From contig NC_132984.1 of NCBI RefSeq assembly GCF_047496725.1, positions 4,289,001 through 4,353,000 of the forward strand: a stretch of 64,000 nt of DNA, in the 5' to 3' direction. The position numbers and the translations under genes were made by a program. The notes beneath the pieces are model-generated. The model was given only the letters and a program-made list of their open reading frames with translations. It did no database searches and was not told the DNA's origin. Of this stretch, positions 10,491-24,790 are shown piece after piece. The number at the start of each line of letters is the position of its first letter. Position 1 is the first letter of the stretch. The DNA is from Anoplolepis gracilipes (Eukaryota; Arthropoda; Insecta; Hymenoptera; Formicidae).

Positions 10491-13400
10491 TAATTTTTAT
10501 CACGTTTATTTTGATTTTCTTGATTCATATGTAATCTTTATGTAATTTCTAAATGGTGGATTTAAGTTATTATATTAAGTTATTTTTGACTGACTTTTTT
10601 TCTTTTAATTTTATACAGCTAAAAATTCTTATTTTCATTTATATTAAATAATAGTGAAAGATTTAAAAGAGACGACAACGCAACCTCAATTTTTCATTAA
10701 TTTCTAAAATAAGAATTTTATACAAACACCAAGATACCTTTATGGATTCTGCAAAATACTATATGTACATGTTTTATTTTTATCACATCTAATTTATAAT
10801 ATTAATAAATATATAAATTAATAAATGTTAATTTATTTAGTTTGATTTTAATTTTTTCTTTAATTTAAGGTTATTCTAATGCATTTAAAAAAAATTTTAA
10901 TCGACGAATGTAAAACAAGCAGGTTCTTGATAAACCTTGTTTTCTGACGAGGGAAGTGAGAAAAGTGGGAAGGAGACTTCGAGTACTTCACGATGCATGG
11001 ATGCATTTCGTGATGCATCGTCGCGTCCGTCACCTGTCTCGATGATTACGTACGACAGGTGATATAAAATCGAGCTACGTTTCAATTGGCCTTTGAAGTT
11101 CGCGCTTTTTAATTGCCGAACGCCAAACGCTCCTGCTTTAATTAGAGAACTCCCGCCTAGTTGGAGAGATGAAAAACAAACTTCAGCGGCGCTGCAGTTT
11201 CCGTTCCCGCTGCATCTCCTCCCATTACCGACCGTTTTCATCGTCCTTGCTGCCGCTGCTTTCGAGAATGCTTTACAACCAACAATTTTGCAGCTTGGGT
11301 TTGTTAACGGCGCGAAAGGGAAAATTCTCAATGACCCGAATTAGCATGAAAACGCCAGGCGAGTGGAGCGAGATAAGCAAGAATAATGGCGAGTGTCTTT
11401 AAGTCGAATGCGAAATGCATTGTTATTCGGGAATTAAACATTTAGTTCTCGTGTTCGTATGTTCCTATATTTTTTTTTAGAAACAGTTTTAAACATTAAT
11501 ATCACAATATTTTCAGTCAATATTATCGAGTCACGAGTTGTCAAAACTTTTTCAGACAAGCATCTATAATACATACATATGTATAAATAACTTTGTGAAA
11601 CACTCTCGATACTAGAAATATTTACATATGTATGCGTATTGCATTTTGACCTAATCACACTATCTCGTTTGCGGGCAAAAAGATTTTCAGGAGATGAAAC
11701 TTTTTTCTCAAAATTTATCAAAAATCTATTTTTCATTCAACGATTTTCATAGACGTGCCAAGTTCAAATATTGATCTAGTTTAGCCACGAGAAATATTAC
11801 ATATGACATTGGTGTTTTATCAAATCAATTAAATTTTAAAATCGAGCCAAATGTTGGTTACGTCGTTTCTTGTAGGACTTAAAGGATTTAGAGAATGTTG
11901 AATATCGAGAAATTCAAGCTCCAAACCAAAGTTCGGAATTTACTGGAGTAGTTTTGAATAGCGCGACGAAATTGTGTCGCAATCAAGCGCGAACAAACGT
12001 AACTTTAAACGAAAGCTCTCGACTGACTTCATTAACAAATCTAACAATAAGTTATGGTTTTAAATTGAATAACTCTGAGTTGTAAAATTTTTTTAACATT
12101 ATTTTATCGTTATACGCGTTTCGAAACTTAAGATGGAAATATTTAATCGCAGGAATTATTTCCAGATGTAAATTCACAGTTATTTTATGCTTAAGCGCGA
12201 AATTTTATTTGTTTATTAATTTTTAATTAAATTTATAATTTTATTAATTTTTTTTATGATTACACGATTTGATTGACTTTGGACGAATTATTGCGGAAAA
12301 CCATACAATTGTTCATGATTACTTGACACAATAATAATACATACATATATGAGGCGCTTTCTATTTTCTTACATAAAGAAATTTATTGATAAATTAATAA
12401 TTTTAATTATCTTTGAATTCTCTCAAATTTATGGAAAATTTATCTAGATTATTGATCTCTTTTTAAAAGTACTCTTTTACAATTACTTTACATTTATTCC
12501 TGAAATGTTTTTAAATCTCTTTATATAATTTTTATACAGTTATATATTTATACTTGATTATATTTTTGAGTTCTTGTGTTTTGTGAAAGATAAAATATTA
12601 GGATTTTTTTTTTTTAAGAAAGGAAACAGTTAAATAATATATTTGTTATATACATAAAGCTTCGATACAGGCCATCCCCAATACATTTAACGGATAATAA
12701 TATTTGTTATCACGTCCGCTGTTATAGCAGCGTCGACCTTTACGTAATAAATTAATTAATCATGGTTGATTTAATTAACACGAAACCGATGACGGGCGCT
12801 GTCGAGCAAAATGCGAGTCGCCATGACGCAACGGGAAAATCCAATAATTGAATGCATTTTATGACAGATCGATGTAAGCACACAATGACAGTGAATTCTA
12901 TTACCCGAGTTTTAAGGTTTAATTATCGAATTTCGCGGTTAGCTTACTCTTACTCCGGTCTACCTTAAGGCTTTGCCTCCCCCATTAAAATAAGGGTCGC
13001 GTGTCATCACGCTCTGGAATCGATAACCCGGTTACCGCACATCTTGTGACGGCTCTATCGGGATAGGAGTTTTCGCTCCCGTACACAATCACGCTAGGCT
13101 GTCTCACACACTCGCACACGAGCAACGTGGTCGATTGATTGACCGATGCATCATTCAACGAGACATAAGTGGCGCTACCATGTTTCGAGACTCCACGCAT
13201 AGGCTTGAAGCTAAAGAAGAACGACAGGTGGGTCGCCATCAAGTATTCATATTTGCTCCGCTTTCCGAACCTAGTGCATAAGTTAAACGACGGCGCTGAC
13301 GGGTTAGGATTTACTGTCCCCAGGTTGCCAATAATCCATAATCAATACCGTTTTCGAATGCTATTGTACTTTTTACATATTTATTACATATGTTGTAAAA

Positions 13401-14541
13401 TCCTAGTGGAAATATAAATTGTGTACGAGACCAAGTGTCGAATGCTATTTCGGATCCCTTCAATATTTCATAAATATGGTGATATAATAATTAAATTTTT
13501 CGGCCCCTCCTTTATTTCTCTCTCCCCTTTTTCATCAGGATAGGTATTTTCGTACCAAATGTCGACAGTTGCAATAGTTTAGAGAGAGATTCCGAATGAA
13601 AAGTAATGCTTGTAAAAGGATTTGAGCGAGCGATAGAAATGAAGAGGCGACTGAAAAGCGATTGAGATAGTTTCCTTCTGTCGAAAGAGAAAGAAAGAAA
13701 GAAAAAAAAAGAGAGAGAGAGAGAGAGAGAAATATAGAGAGGGAATGAGAGATCCTCGGCATGCCTAGTGGAGTTTCTCTCTGAACTCTTTGATCTGCCA
13801 TCCCATGCCTTTTGTTTTTCAACCGTGGTTGTCGCGCTCGAAATAAAAGACTTTAAATGCGGTCTGCACCCTTACCGTAGGGTGTTCCATCTCCTCTTTT
13901 TCTCCCTTACTTCCGTATTTCCAGTCCTTTATCACCGTTTGTCCGTCCAAATCGTCCGCGAAATGCGCGTCTTTGTTTTTCTATAGCCATGCATATTGTA
14001 TTTCACCTTCGTTCCCAGATAGAAAATGTCGCTGCTCGCTGATTCAAAGTAGTAATAGTAAATGCGAATGAAATCGCAAAAGAGGATTTTTTTTTTTATT
14101 CGCTGCGCGAATTGCAAAGGGGTATCTGCATTTATTATCGAGTATAGAACTTTTTTCACGACCTAGATTGATTTTATCATAATTTTACATATAGCGAGCG
14201 CCTGCATATTTTATCGAGCAAAATTGCAGATTGGACGGGTATAAAAGTATAGTTAAAAAGCTAAAAGAATTTTGCTAGATCTTTTTCTATATGTATATGG
14301 AAAGTTACACTATCAATTATAAGAGAGATACTTTGTCCAAGTCGGGTATTAAATTATTAGAAAGCAAGTGACTCTCTCGGAGTAACAGTACTGAATGCAG
14401 TGCAGCTGTACATAACGATATATAGTACATAAGCGAATTGTTAAAGCAATAATATCACGGATTATGTAGAACAGTACAATGTGGACTAGACTGATAAAGG
14501 CACATGGCGCTTATATCCACAACTTATAATGTAAATGTTAA
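10491..14541. other. Non-coding stretch without recognised genes
   Basis: Mixed AT-rich sequence. The overlapping frames at 10897-11402 lie in a GC-richer patch on opposite strands and do not resemble a known protein. The segment 12700-12960 is non-repetitive with several TTAATTAA/TAATTA homeodomain-type cores and could be regulatory, from composition only. A purine tract lies at 13683-13731. Confidence 0.5.
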
Positions 14542-15106
14542 GCGCACTACAATTGATAGATCTATATTCATCGATGTAAATATGGATGAAAATATAACTT
14601 TATACATATAACTCGAAATTGACGCAACCTTGTTTTTCAGTTTAAAATATATTTCTAAAGATGTTCTTTTCAGTTTAGATTTAGCGACATCAATTGTATG
14701 TATTATTTAAATATATATTATTTACATATTATTAAATTTATTGTAAATTATAATTGTATTATAATTAACAATAAATTTAATAAATCTAAAGATGTTCTTT
14801 TCAGTTTAGATTTAGCGACATCAATTGTATGTATTATTTAAATATATATTATTTACATATTATTATATATATATAGTAATACAAGATTATAATACAATTA
14901 TAATTTACAATAAATTTAATAATATGTAAATAATATATATTTAAATAATACATACAATTGATGTCGCTAAATCTAAACTGAAAAGAACATCTTTAGAAAT
15001 ATATTTTAAACTGAAAAACAAGGTGTCAATTTCGAGTTATATGTATAAAGTTATATTTTCATCCATATTTACATCGATGAATATAGATCTATCAATTGTA
15101 GTGCCC
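14542..15106. mobile_element. TTAA-flanked foldback MITE (565 bp)
   Basis: The left end GCGCACTACAATTGATAGAT and the inverted right end GGGCACTACAATTGATAGAT are embedded in long matching arms of about 100 bp or more. TTAA lies directly outside both ends (14538-14541 and 15107-15110), the target-site duplication typical of piggyBac-type insertion. Inside, a block of about 130 bp starting TCTAAAGATGTTCTTTTCAG is present twice in direct orientation (about 14657 and 14787) and once inverted (up to about 14996), so the left half carries an internal duplication. There is no transposase, so it is non-autonomous. Arm identity is high, suggesting a fairly young copy or recent arm homogenisation. Confidence 0.85.
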
Positions 15107-15110
15107 TTAA

Positions 15111-18100
15111 CATTATATATATATATATATGTGTTAACTATACATTCGAGATTACATATGAATACTCTCCTTCTTTCTCTCTTTATGTATAATTTATTTA
15201 ATTTCAACATGATTTCATTTATATATTAATTAGATTTTTAATTTGATTATTTTTAATTAGCTTATATTTTGCATTGTTTTTATAAATTTTTCCTCGCAAC
15301 AATCGATTATCAAACAAAAATTTATAATTTACTTCATGCGACATATTTTCAAAATAGCAGTTATTAATTATGTAAGCGATTAATATTTTAAGATTAAAAA
15401 AACTAATCAAAAGCTATTTTTTATAAGCTATTATCTTTTTATTTTTTTCATTTTAAAGAGAGCGTAAAAATAGAGATTTCGTTCTTTCAAATAGGATCGA
15501 AAATTTTATTTTTTCAGATAATTTACATTTCCAAGTTTAATAATTTTCATTGAGAAAAAATCGATTCTATTTTTCATTTAGTAATACATAGGTTAATACA
15601 CAGACATAAAAATAAGAGATCTAAATTATACATTGAAAGTTTCAGCGTGAAAGCTTACACACTCAGGATTCTTTTTTAACTATTTTTCTTCTTACCCTCT
15701 ACTTTTATGCTCTCTCTTTCTTTTAGTTAGCTTCCTCGGTTTCCCACTAAAGTTACGGGCTATACTCCGTCGCGTTTCCCTGACACCCATACTGGCATTA
15801 CCCTTTCATTAATGGTTTATTATCCTTTGCAAACAACCTTTCTCTCCGTCCTCCTTTCTCCTCTCTCGGTCTCTCCTTCTTTCTTTGAATCTTCTCTTAA
15901 CGTCTGTAAACTCCGCACGCTAATTAATACCCGCATCTTAAGCATTACCGGCATTTTAACGGTGACTTTACCCGTTTTCCAATCCACTCTCTTAAACTCC
16001 TTTTCCACCCTCCCGGCCACTTTTTCCAGTTCGTTTCCCTCACACTTCTCCTCGTTCTCCTCCACCCTCTAGTTCGAGCGTGTAACCTTTGTGGGCCGTG
16101 TTTTTGTTCTTCCTTTACGCCTCTTTCGAGCCAATAAGTCTTTCTTCGCTTCCACTCAGAGTTTTCTGAGATAAATTCTACCAAAGTCCTCGGCTTTTTT
16201 CGCTATTAATCTCGGTTGGAAAATTAATCGGGAGGTCTCGAATAGCTTGAGTAATACAGAATGTTTTAAAAATGTTCAGATCTGTTCTATATATATTTAA
16301 ATCTTAATTTAAAGTTCCATTTTCTACTTCTTATTTCTTAATATTAATACTTTTTTTTATTTATCATTAATCAATGCCTCAATTTAAAAATTATATACGT
16401 TATATAATATATTTAAATATATTTTAAAATAAAATATCAGAATCAAACTATTTCCATTAATAATTTTCTTTCACTTGCGGAACAATTTTTTTTATGACAT
16501 AGTTTACAGATTTTCAAGACCGATGTAGTTATTGAAAATTAAAAAGTGTTTTGTAAGAGAATGTTAAAATTATATGAACGTCAAACTCAAGAGTATTATA
16601 TAAAATTTTTTCATAGAATATTTGACGCGTGCACGATGTATGTATGTGTGTGGGACGTTGTTTATTCATATAATACATAAAAAACGCGAGAAATATTGTT
16701 TGGAGATGCTATATTGTGAAAAAAGTTGGCGAGCTACGAGTGAACAGCATCGAAATTGAATATTTGTGCTTTGCTCTGAGTTTTTTTCGAAACTTTTTCC
16801 TTCCCCATGTCCTTCCCATACAATTTCATTTCTTTTTTGCACAAAAGCCGATCAGATTTGTGCGCGCGGCCGATTGCCAAAAAGCAAGACAAATAGCGCG
16901 ACAGAATTGAATTAAAATCGAATGGCCGGCGAATCAATGAGTGTGCGAACAAGTCAATGCATACGCAACGTCGTTACGGATATGACAGAAAGAAAAAAAA
17001 AGGAAACCACCGTGGTGTCAACATAAATTTTACGTCATTCAACCGAGTATCTATATCCACAATAATTTATAATTCGACAATAATAATAAATCTCTTGTAT
17101 TATTTTCAACATTTAAATAATATTATATTTTAGTAATAATTAATAATATTATTTAATATAAAAATATTATTTTTAATAAATATTATTTTTAATATATATT
17201 TATTTTATTTTTAAATAGTTGGAAATCAATTTATATCGAATATAATATTTTTTTCGGGGAAAAAAAAACCAGCTTAATATTTCATTATAAATAATGCATA
17301 ATTATATGATTTTTGTTAGGAAAGGGAGCGAGCTATCGAATGGATATTAACATTTTGCCGGATTAAATGAGGTATAAATAAATATAATAAAATCCTTGTT
17401 TGTTAGAATTAACGTTAATTAGAATCGTTCTCCAACTCATTATGGGATTCGTGGTTAAAGGACAATCAAAAGTTATGAGACGCACGGTAAGTACTTTTCT
17501 AACGGCGTTCGCTCGTTTTTTAATTTATAAAAATTCGATTCGGAAAATGAGGTTAAAACCACTGGTACTATTCTTTCGAGATCGCGTGTATCGGTTTTCA
17601 TTATCTTCCTCGTATCCGCACCGTCTTTTTGCAGGTCTCGAACGGATTAATTCGCGTTGTTCCAATGATTTGCCATCTTCTCTGCCGAATCAGGGAGGGA
17701 TGCGTTCGTTAAAGAACAGACGGTAGTAAAGAAATAAATCGCGCATTCGATTCGGCCTGAGGTAAACTTTATTATAGAATTCTCGGCTGCGATCTCGGTA
17801 ATGGTTGAAGAAAAAAAAAATGGGAAAGCTGGCACAAGTCTCTTTCCTTCTTCTTCGCCACCTTTCAAACCTATTCTTAAGTTCTGTGAAGTTACCGAGA
17901 GCAAAATTTGTTCAGCAGATAAGTAAACATAGCCTAGAGATAGAAATCGATTCAATGAGAGAAACATCAACGAATCCAATTGATTTTCGAGCTACTAAAT
18001 CATTCCGATGTTAGATTATTTACCTTCTTTGTTTGGAGACAGTGATCTTGAGGGATGAGGATTTTTATCTGTTCGTGAGATAACGAAATAATGGACACGA

Positions 18101-18941
18101 AATAAAAACGAATCTTAAATTGCATTGCAGGTGAACAATCGACTTTCTCACACTTCTTAATTAATCTTGAGTTTATTTGTTTTATAATTAATATAGAATG
18201 TTTACAAGCAGAAGAATATATTATTTAATAACACTATTCAAAAACTATTGTCAAATTGAATTTTTATTCTAATAGTTTTTTTACATATGATATTTTATTT
18301 TATAAAACTCGAGAAATCGTATTGTTATATCACGTTTTGTTATATCACGTTTCTATTTGTTTTACAATTTCTTAATATAGTATTTTTTTATTAAGTTAAT
18401 AATAAATTTAAGAATTACTTAATAATATTCATCTAAAATTAATCTAGTAATTTATACTGGATATTCTCTGTAATATTCATAATGGGAAGATTGTGATTAT
18501 TGAATCGAGAATATAACTTGCTGGATTTTAGTTTCGCACAATTTTAATTAATACAGGATAGTGATCTTCTGAAGGGAGAAGCAATTAGACCGATAAGAAC
18601 ATAATAGTATATCTATTAGAACGCTTTAATTGAATTCCCTTCTTTTTCTTTGTCTTTTCTTTTATCCTCTTCTATTTCGCGATCGGAAGCACTTGCGGAT
18701 CATCTCAACCATTTCAACAGTTTCGTTATACTTTTCTTTTTCCTGCACTGTCTATAATACATAACGGCTTTCGATCGTCAGTATATTGTTATTAAATAGT
18801 CTCGAGATATGTGGGAGATAATCCAACACGATATTAAATTTTTTGAATTTACAGACGATTAAAATTTAATAGGATATCGATACTTTAATTTATTTGCCAT
18901 ACTGTTTCATACTTTTTTTCTTAATATTTACACTTTGTACG

Positions 18942-18995
<54 letters not shown>

Positions 18996-19599
18996 TTATA
19001 TATATAATATATATTATAAATATATAATTTTTTAAAATTATTTTTAAATATTAAGCATTTCAAGATTTGTTATTACTGATAAAAATTTAAAGAACGTCCT
19101 TTCTTAAGATTACAATAAATATTTAAAAAAGCATATAGTCGATCAATCAGTCTGTTTCATAATACCTGACACGGATACATTGAAGAACTAGAAAGAGCGA
19201 GGGAGAGGAAAATATCCCCGAAGAGGTAACAATGTAAAGTGAAAAATTAGCAAAACGAATGAAGCAGCAATTTAAATCCAGTGGGGGGATGGTTCTACCC
19301 CCTCCATGCTCGGTAATAATTCAGTCCTCCACTATTCCCTCTCCCCATCCTCTGCCTTTAGGGGCGACATAATTCATCCCCATTTATAATGCACTGGCTT
19401 TTCATTCACTGCTGGCTCCTACAACACGCATTAGGACTATAAGCTTATACGAATTACGAAATAACCGGAAGTTTACGTTCTCGCCACTGTCACCCTGTCG
19501 CGAAATCATAAAAGTGGACGGCCAAAATTAATTACGGCGACTACGGAATTAATTACAGAACTTAATTTCGCTGATTCCGAAAATTAGCACAATTAGAAA
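15111..19599. other. Non-coding stretch without recognised genes
   Basis: AT-rich sequence with a pyrimidine-rich patch at 15650-16180. The opposing open frames there (15812-16072 plus, 15820-16184 minus) are strand mirrors of that biased composition. An AT microsatellite lies at 18948-18989. The segment 19250-19560 is non-repetitive and GC-richer, possibly regulatory. No tRNA or exon signal was found. Confidence 0.5.
18948..18989. repeat. (TA)n microsatellite
   Basis: About 21 TA units, followed by further imperfect TA-rich sequence to about 19030. Confidence 0.95.
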
Positions 19600-19619
19600 A
19601 AAAAAAAAAAAAAAGATAT

Positions 19620-21918
19620 TTCGCGTGCGTGTGTGAAACTGACATCTCATTTTGTGGAAGGTCATTAATTGTTGAAAGCTCTGGCTTTATTTTAAATAAG
19701 AATTCTAGAATTTTTGACAGATTAAAAAAATAGTTCTATAATAGGCCATTAAATAAAAAAGATACAAACTGACGCTGAAGTTCACTGTGTCTTACTTTGT
19801 CGACGATTTTTTCAGGCATTTTTTGCCAGATTTTAAACGTTCGACAGTTCTGTACTAATTAAAAATTATTAGAATATTTATTAAATAAATTAGATTGTGA
19901 GAGACGTCAGACACATATAAATAAAGGCGTCAGACATCTGTAAATAGAGACGCTGGTCGTATTTTAACAGTCCTATCGACTTTAAATGAAATTTCGTGTT
20001 ATTCTGCAACTTTTAATTTCCAGAGAGAGTTCTATTCGTAAAAAATATAAGAATATTTATTAAACAAATTAGATTACTCGAGACGGCGGATATGTAAATA
20101 TTGAGCTGAGTAAAAATTATTTAAAACCTCATTTAAAGTTGATATACCTATCGAAATACAACCAGCGTCTTTATCTCGATATTAATACGTCCAACGTCTC
20201 GGTCTAATTTTTTAAAATAAATTTTCTATTAATTTTTACGCCTAGAACTTTTTGTAGAATTATTGTAAAATTCTCGAGCATTTAAAATCTAGCAAAAAGT
20301 GTTAAAAATATTGTCAGGACAAAGTGAGACGCGTAAACTTGGCGTTCAGTCTGTCTCGAGTCATTTTTATTTAATGATCAAAATTTATTTTTAATCTATC
20401 AAGAATTCTAGAATTGTTAAAAATAAAGCCAAAAGTTACAAATGTTTTACAAATTAATGAGTTTCCATTGTAAGATGTCAGCTTCATGCACATCCAAGTG
20501 GAATTTCACGAAATATGCTGAGCGATCAATGTGACAAAAAAAATTGATTGGAATAATACATGATAAATTACCTCATAATTGCTTCGATGAAAGCCTGATG
20601 TCATCCCGATGTCCGATACGAGGCTTACTTATCCTCTCCTAATTTTCTTTGCTTTGTTGATACATGTTCGAAAATAATCACAAAATACTTGCATTTAAAT
20701 TATGTTCGTGAATATACATTAATTATTTGAATATAACAATCGCCCGACATTTTGCACGACACTCTCGATAATAATAATAGCACTTCTCGGGGCGCACTTT
20801 GTTTTAATTGCGACGTAGAATAACGTGAAAAAATATTGATATGCATTGCGCGAGCGAATATTTAATCCAATATTTTCGGTATTACGTTATGGTTACGCAG
20901 ATACTTATTTTTATTTACGTCGAACCTTCCCGCTTCACTGTCGTCACGCGAATAATAATAAAAAAATCACCGCGTATATAGCACGTTACATACATACAAA
21001 AAATTCGGTGTGTATTTTTCGAGGATTAATAGATATGTGAAACGATTGTAAAACGGTCGTCCGTCTTTCGTGGACAAAAAAAAAGATAAAAGTGAAGCTC
21101 GAACAACGCTTTTGTAATCTCGAATTACTTTATATGGCAAAGAAATAAACGATATGTGTGCGCGTAATTTTTTTGCCGTTTCGACGTTAATTCGAGAATG
21201 TTTATCGCATCCTTTGTCGGTCGAAAGAATTAATTTCGTGCGCGAACGAGTGTCGGGAGTGCTGAATTGAAATATGATCGTTTTACGGTGTACATATCTA
21301 TTAATTCGAAAAAGTGCACCCTGAATTTTTCGTAAGTATATAACGCGCTGTACGCGGTGATTTTTTGTATTCGTGCAATGACAAAAAAGCGGGAAGGTAA
21401 CCGGTCCGAGGTAAAAATAATCTGCATAACGTAACACCTGAAAATATTAGATTAAAGATTTGCTCGCATAAATATCAATATTTTTTTCGCCTTGTTCTGC
21501 ATCGCAATTAAAATAAAATACGCGCCGAGAAGTGCGATTATTATCGGAAGAGCAAAATGTCGTGTAAAATGCTATGCGATCGTATTCCAATAATTAATAT
21601 GTTCACCATCATAATTTACGTGCAACTCTTTTGTGAGTGTTTTTGAAGATGCATCAACAAAGGAGAGGATGAACACGCCTGGGATTGGACGTTGCATTGG
21701 CATCAGGATTTATCGAATCATGAGGTAATTTATTACATTTTATTTACGGAATAAATTTCTTTTTTTGTTGCGGTGATTGTATAGAATATTTCCTGCAATT
21801 CTATTTGGATGTGTGTGAATTTCATTTCGTGGAAACGCATTAACTGTTGCGAGTTTTGACTTTATTTTTTAATAATTGTGAGGTCTTAATAGATTAGACA
21901 AATAGTTGTAGTCATTAA

Positions 21919-21951
<33 letters not shown>

Positions 21952-22920
21952 ATAGCTCGGAACAAACGTCAAGTTTACATTTCGTCTCATTTTTTCTTCC
22001 GATTTTTTTAGCATTTTTCTACAGATTTTTTTTAAGCGTTTGAGAGTTCTATTATAGTTTTACAAAAAAATGTATAGGTAAAATTATTAGAATACTTATT
22101 TAAAAAATAAATTGCCCCAGAAAGTAAGTACCGAGATATGAAGCGCTGATATTATATTTCAATAGTTCTATCAACTTTAAAATTCGAGATTCCGTGTTAT
22201 TCTGCAATCACTTATACTTCTGAGCAAAGTTCTATAAAAATTATTAGAATATATTTATTAATAAATTTATTAATTAATTATTAAAATTATTATTTATTTA
22301 AATATTAGAATATTTATTAAATAAATTAGATCGTCCGAGATACCAGACATATATACATATATACTGAGACTGGTTGCATTTTGATAGTTTTATCGATTTT
22401 GAGATTTTGGGTCAGTCTGTAATCACTTTTAATTTTCAGAGAGATTTTTATGCGTAAAAAGTGATTTAAAATCTAATTTGTTTAATAAATATTCATAGAA
22501 CTCTGCTAAAAAAATACAAGTGATTTCAGTATAACACAAAATCTCATTTAAAGTCGATAGAACTATAGAAACACAACTAACGTTTCATTTTGGTACTTGC
22601 ACGTTTCGGCGTTTCGGGTGATCTAATTTATTTAATAAATAGTCTAATAATTTTACGCGTAGAACTCTTTCTGGAAATTAAAAATAAGTTGCAGAATAAC
22701 ACACGAAATCTCATTTTAAAGTCGACAGAACTATCGAATGACTAGCTGGCAAGAAAATGTTTAAAAAATTATCAGAAGACAAAGTAGAACGCAGTTTGCC
22801 CCGAGATTTTTTTTATTTAATGGCTTCAATTATTTGTTTAATTTTTGTCAAGAATTTTATTAAAGAATGAATTCTCTCTAAAAAAATTAATTCAGAATTC
22901 TCAATAATTTAAGGAGTTTA
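19620..22920. repeat. Compound palindromic element, ~3.3 kb, with satellite-like inner units
   Basis: The core at about 20570-21735 is an inverted repeat centred near 21160. For example, GAACCTTCCCGCTT near 20922 mirrors AAGCGGGAAGGT near 21387, and the hallmark box at 20736-20770 mirrors 21542-21584. Both core arms end outward in ATGAG|GTAATTTAT, followed by a TTGGATGTG block (about 20500 inverted; about 21806). The outer flanks, about 19620-20490 and 21800-22900, are each internally palindromic. They are built from diverged ~180 bp units that carry TTATTAAATAAATTAGAT plus a GAGACG/CAGAC motif. No coding capacity is convincing: the minus-strand frame at 20967-21437 simply reads the core. The family is shared with 29740-31290 and 47964-52357. 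Confidence 0.8.
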
Positions 22921-23806
22921 CCAAGTGAAACGCCAGCGTCACACATGATATTTCTGATGTTGGAAACAAAAAATATAAAATACCATCGTTCAAAAATATA
23001 TTTTATAATAAGATTAAAAATTATATTTTCAACATTTTTAAAATTATTTTTAAAAAATATTATAATATAAATATTAATATTTTTCACAAACATTATGAAA
23101 ATATATTCTTAAAAAATAATATATAATATCCAGTACATACAATCCTCTCCCTTCAGTAACTTTCATTAAAAGGTATACTCTGAATAATTATGGACATAAG
23201 TTTGTTAGGAGTATGTTAAATGTATGTACATACATCGCGCGCGATGCTAGCCTAGCTCTTCTGTAGTTGAGAGATGAACATGAGGGAAGATTGAAGGTAA
23301 GGGATGAGGAAATAGTAGAGGAAGAGAGGTCTACGAGAGAAACGAGCTCCTCGATCTTGCGGACGTTAATGTACGCCGATTGGGCGAGCGCCAAAGCAGC
23401 AATTTCCAACCGAATCTCCCTATTTATCTATTTATCGATTCTTGTCCCTTCGGCTTCTTCGTCTCTTTCACGTGTTCGATGAAGTAAAATCCATCTGGAG
23501 AGAAATCAAAAATGTTGAGATGCCTTCAATTACATTATTCTTTCCCCTTTTCCCCGAGGTTCGTAATCTTCTCCATCTCCATTACTTTCTTTTTACGTGA
23601 AAAAAAAAAAACGACGACGAAAGCAAAAGAATGAGCATGATCAATATAGTTGCCTATCTGCTGTGTCATCGAATAAGAACAGATTCTCTCGGGCTATTTC
23701 GTAATAATGGCAGTCCGGGGCGGGAGGGGAAATGGCTTTCATTTCGGCGAAACACTTGCTATCACGAACGCGTTATTAAATATACAAAGTGTGATATGTA
23801 AATAGT

Positions 23807-23834
23807 ATTTATTTATTTATTTATTTATTTATTT
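23807..23834. repeat. (TATT)n microsatellite
   Basis: Seven tandem tetranucleotide units. Confidence 0.9.
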
Positions 23835-24735
23835 ACAAATAAATTTGAAATAATTTTAGTACCGATTTATTTTGTAAGCGTCAATATGTACGTAAAAAAA
23901 AAAAAAAAAAAAAAAAAATTAAATTGAATTGCACCCGAGACGCAGAATCTATATTATCATAAAGCTGTGTGGATATTAATATTACCGATATTTAATGTCA
24001 TCGATATCTCCGGAATATCAAGTAACGTATCGATGGGCGAAACAAGAATATCGATACCTACCCCTCTCGGTAGCGGACTCGATATCTTTCGGTAAAAACG
24101 ATCGTGTCTGCGGTTGCGGTCGCTCTTGCAAACGAATCGACTAGTAAAAGCTTTTTCCGAATGCTGATCGAAAAAAAAATGGCGAGCGAGCGAGCGTGGC
24201 GGGGGAGAGGGGGAAAGATGAGAAGGAAGTGGGAAGGGAAATGGAAGGGAGCGGTCGGAAAAATTCACGGTCGGTCATGCACGCGGAGTTAAATCGGTAA
24301 CGGAAAAATTTGTGCCCGTGTTTGTGCTCCGGGCACGGTTAAGTGAACGCCCCGGTTGTTCGTCGAAAGGGATGGGGGACACGAGCGGGGCGGAGTGAGG
24401 GGCGACGGGGGGTAGGGTTGAGGGAAACGAGCCATCGAGGGGTCGACAAATTGCGTACGGCGGTGGATTTACAATCTTTCGTTGCTGCGTTTCCTATGAA
24501 GCATTGTATTTCCATTTAGTAAAACACGTTGGGGATGCCCCGATTGCCCTTTCACACAGACGGGGAGGGGGAGAGGAAGGCACGCCGATTAAATGGCTCG
24601 TTAAATAACGATCGGAATTATAAAGATATATGTCGCGCCCTCGGAATCGTCCCTGAGAGAAAGAACTAGAATCTTTGCTTTTGCTAGAAATTTTAATAAT
24701 AAAATATAATATGTTAATAGTATAATGCTTGTATA

Positions 24736-24740
<5 letters not shown>

Positions 24741-24785
<45 letters not shown>
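24741..24785. repeat. (TA)n microsatellite
   Basis: About 22 TA units in AT-rich surroundings. Confidence 0.95.

Positions 24786-24790
<5 letters not shown>

Noticed and set aside
20967..21437. 156-codon minus-strand frame
   Set aside because: It reads straight through the core of a palindrome; the mirrored arm does not keep the frame and there is no known domain.
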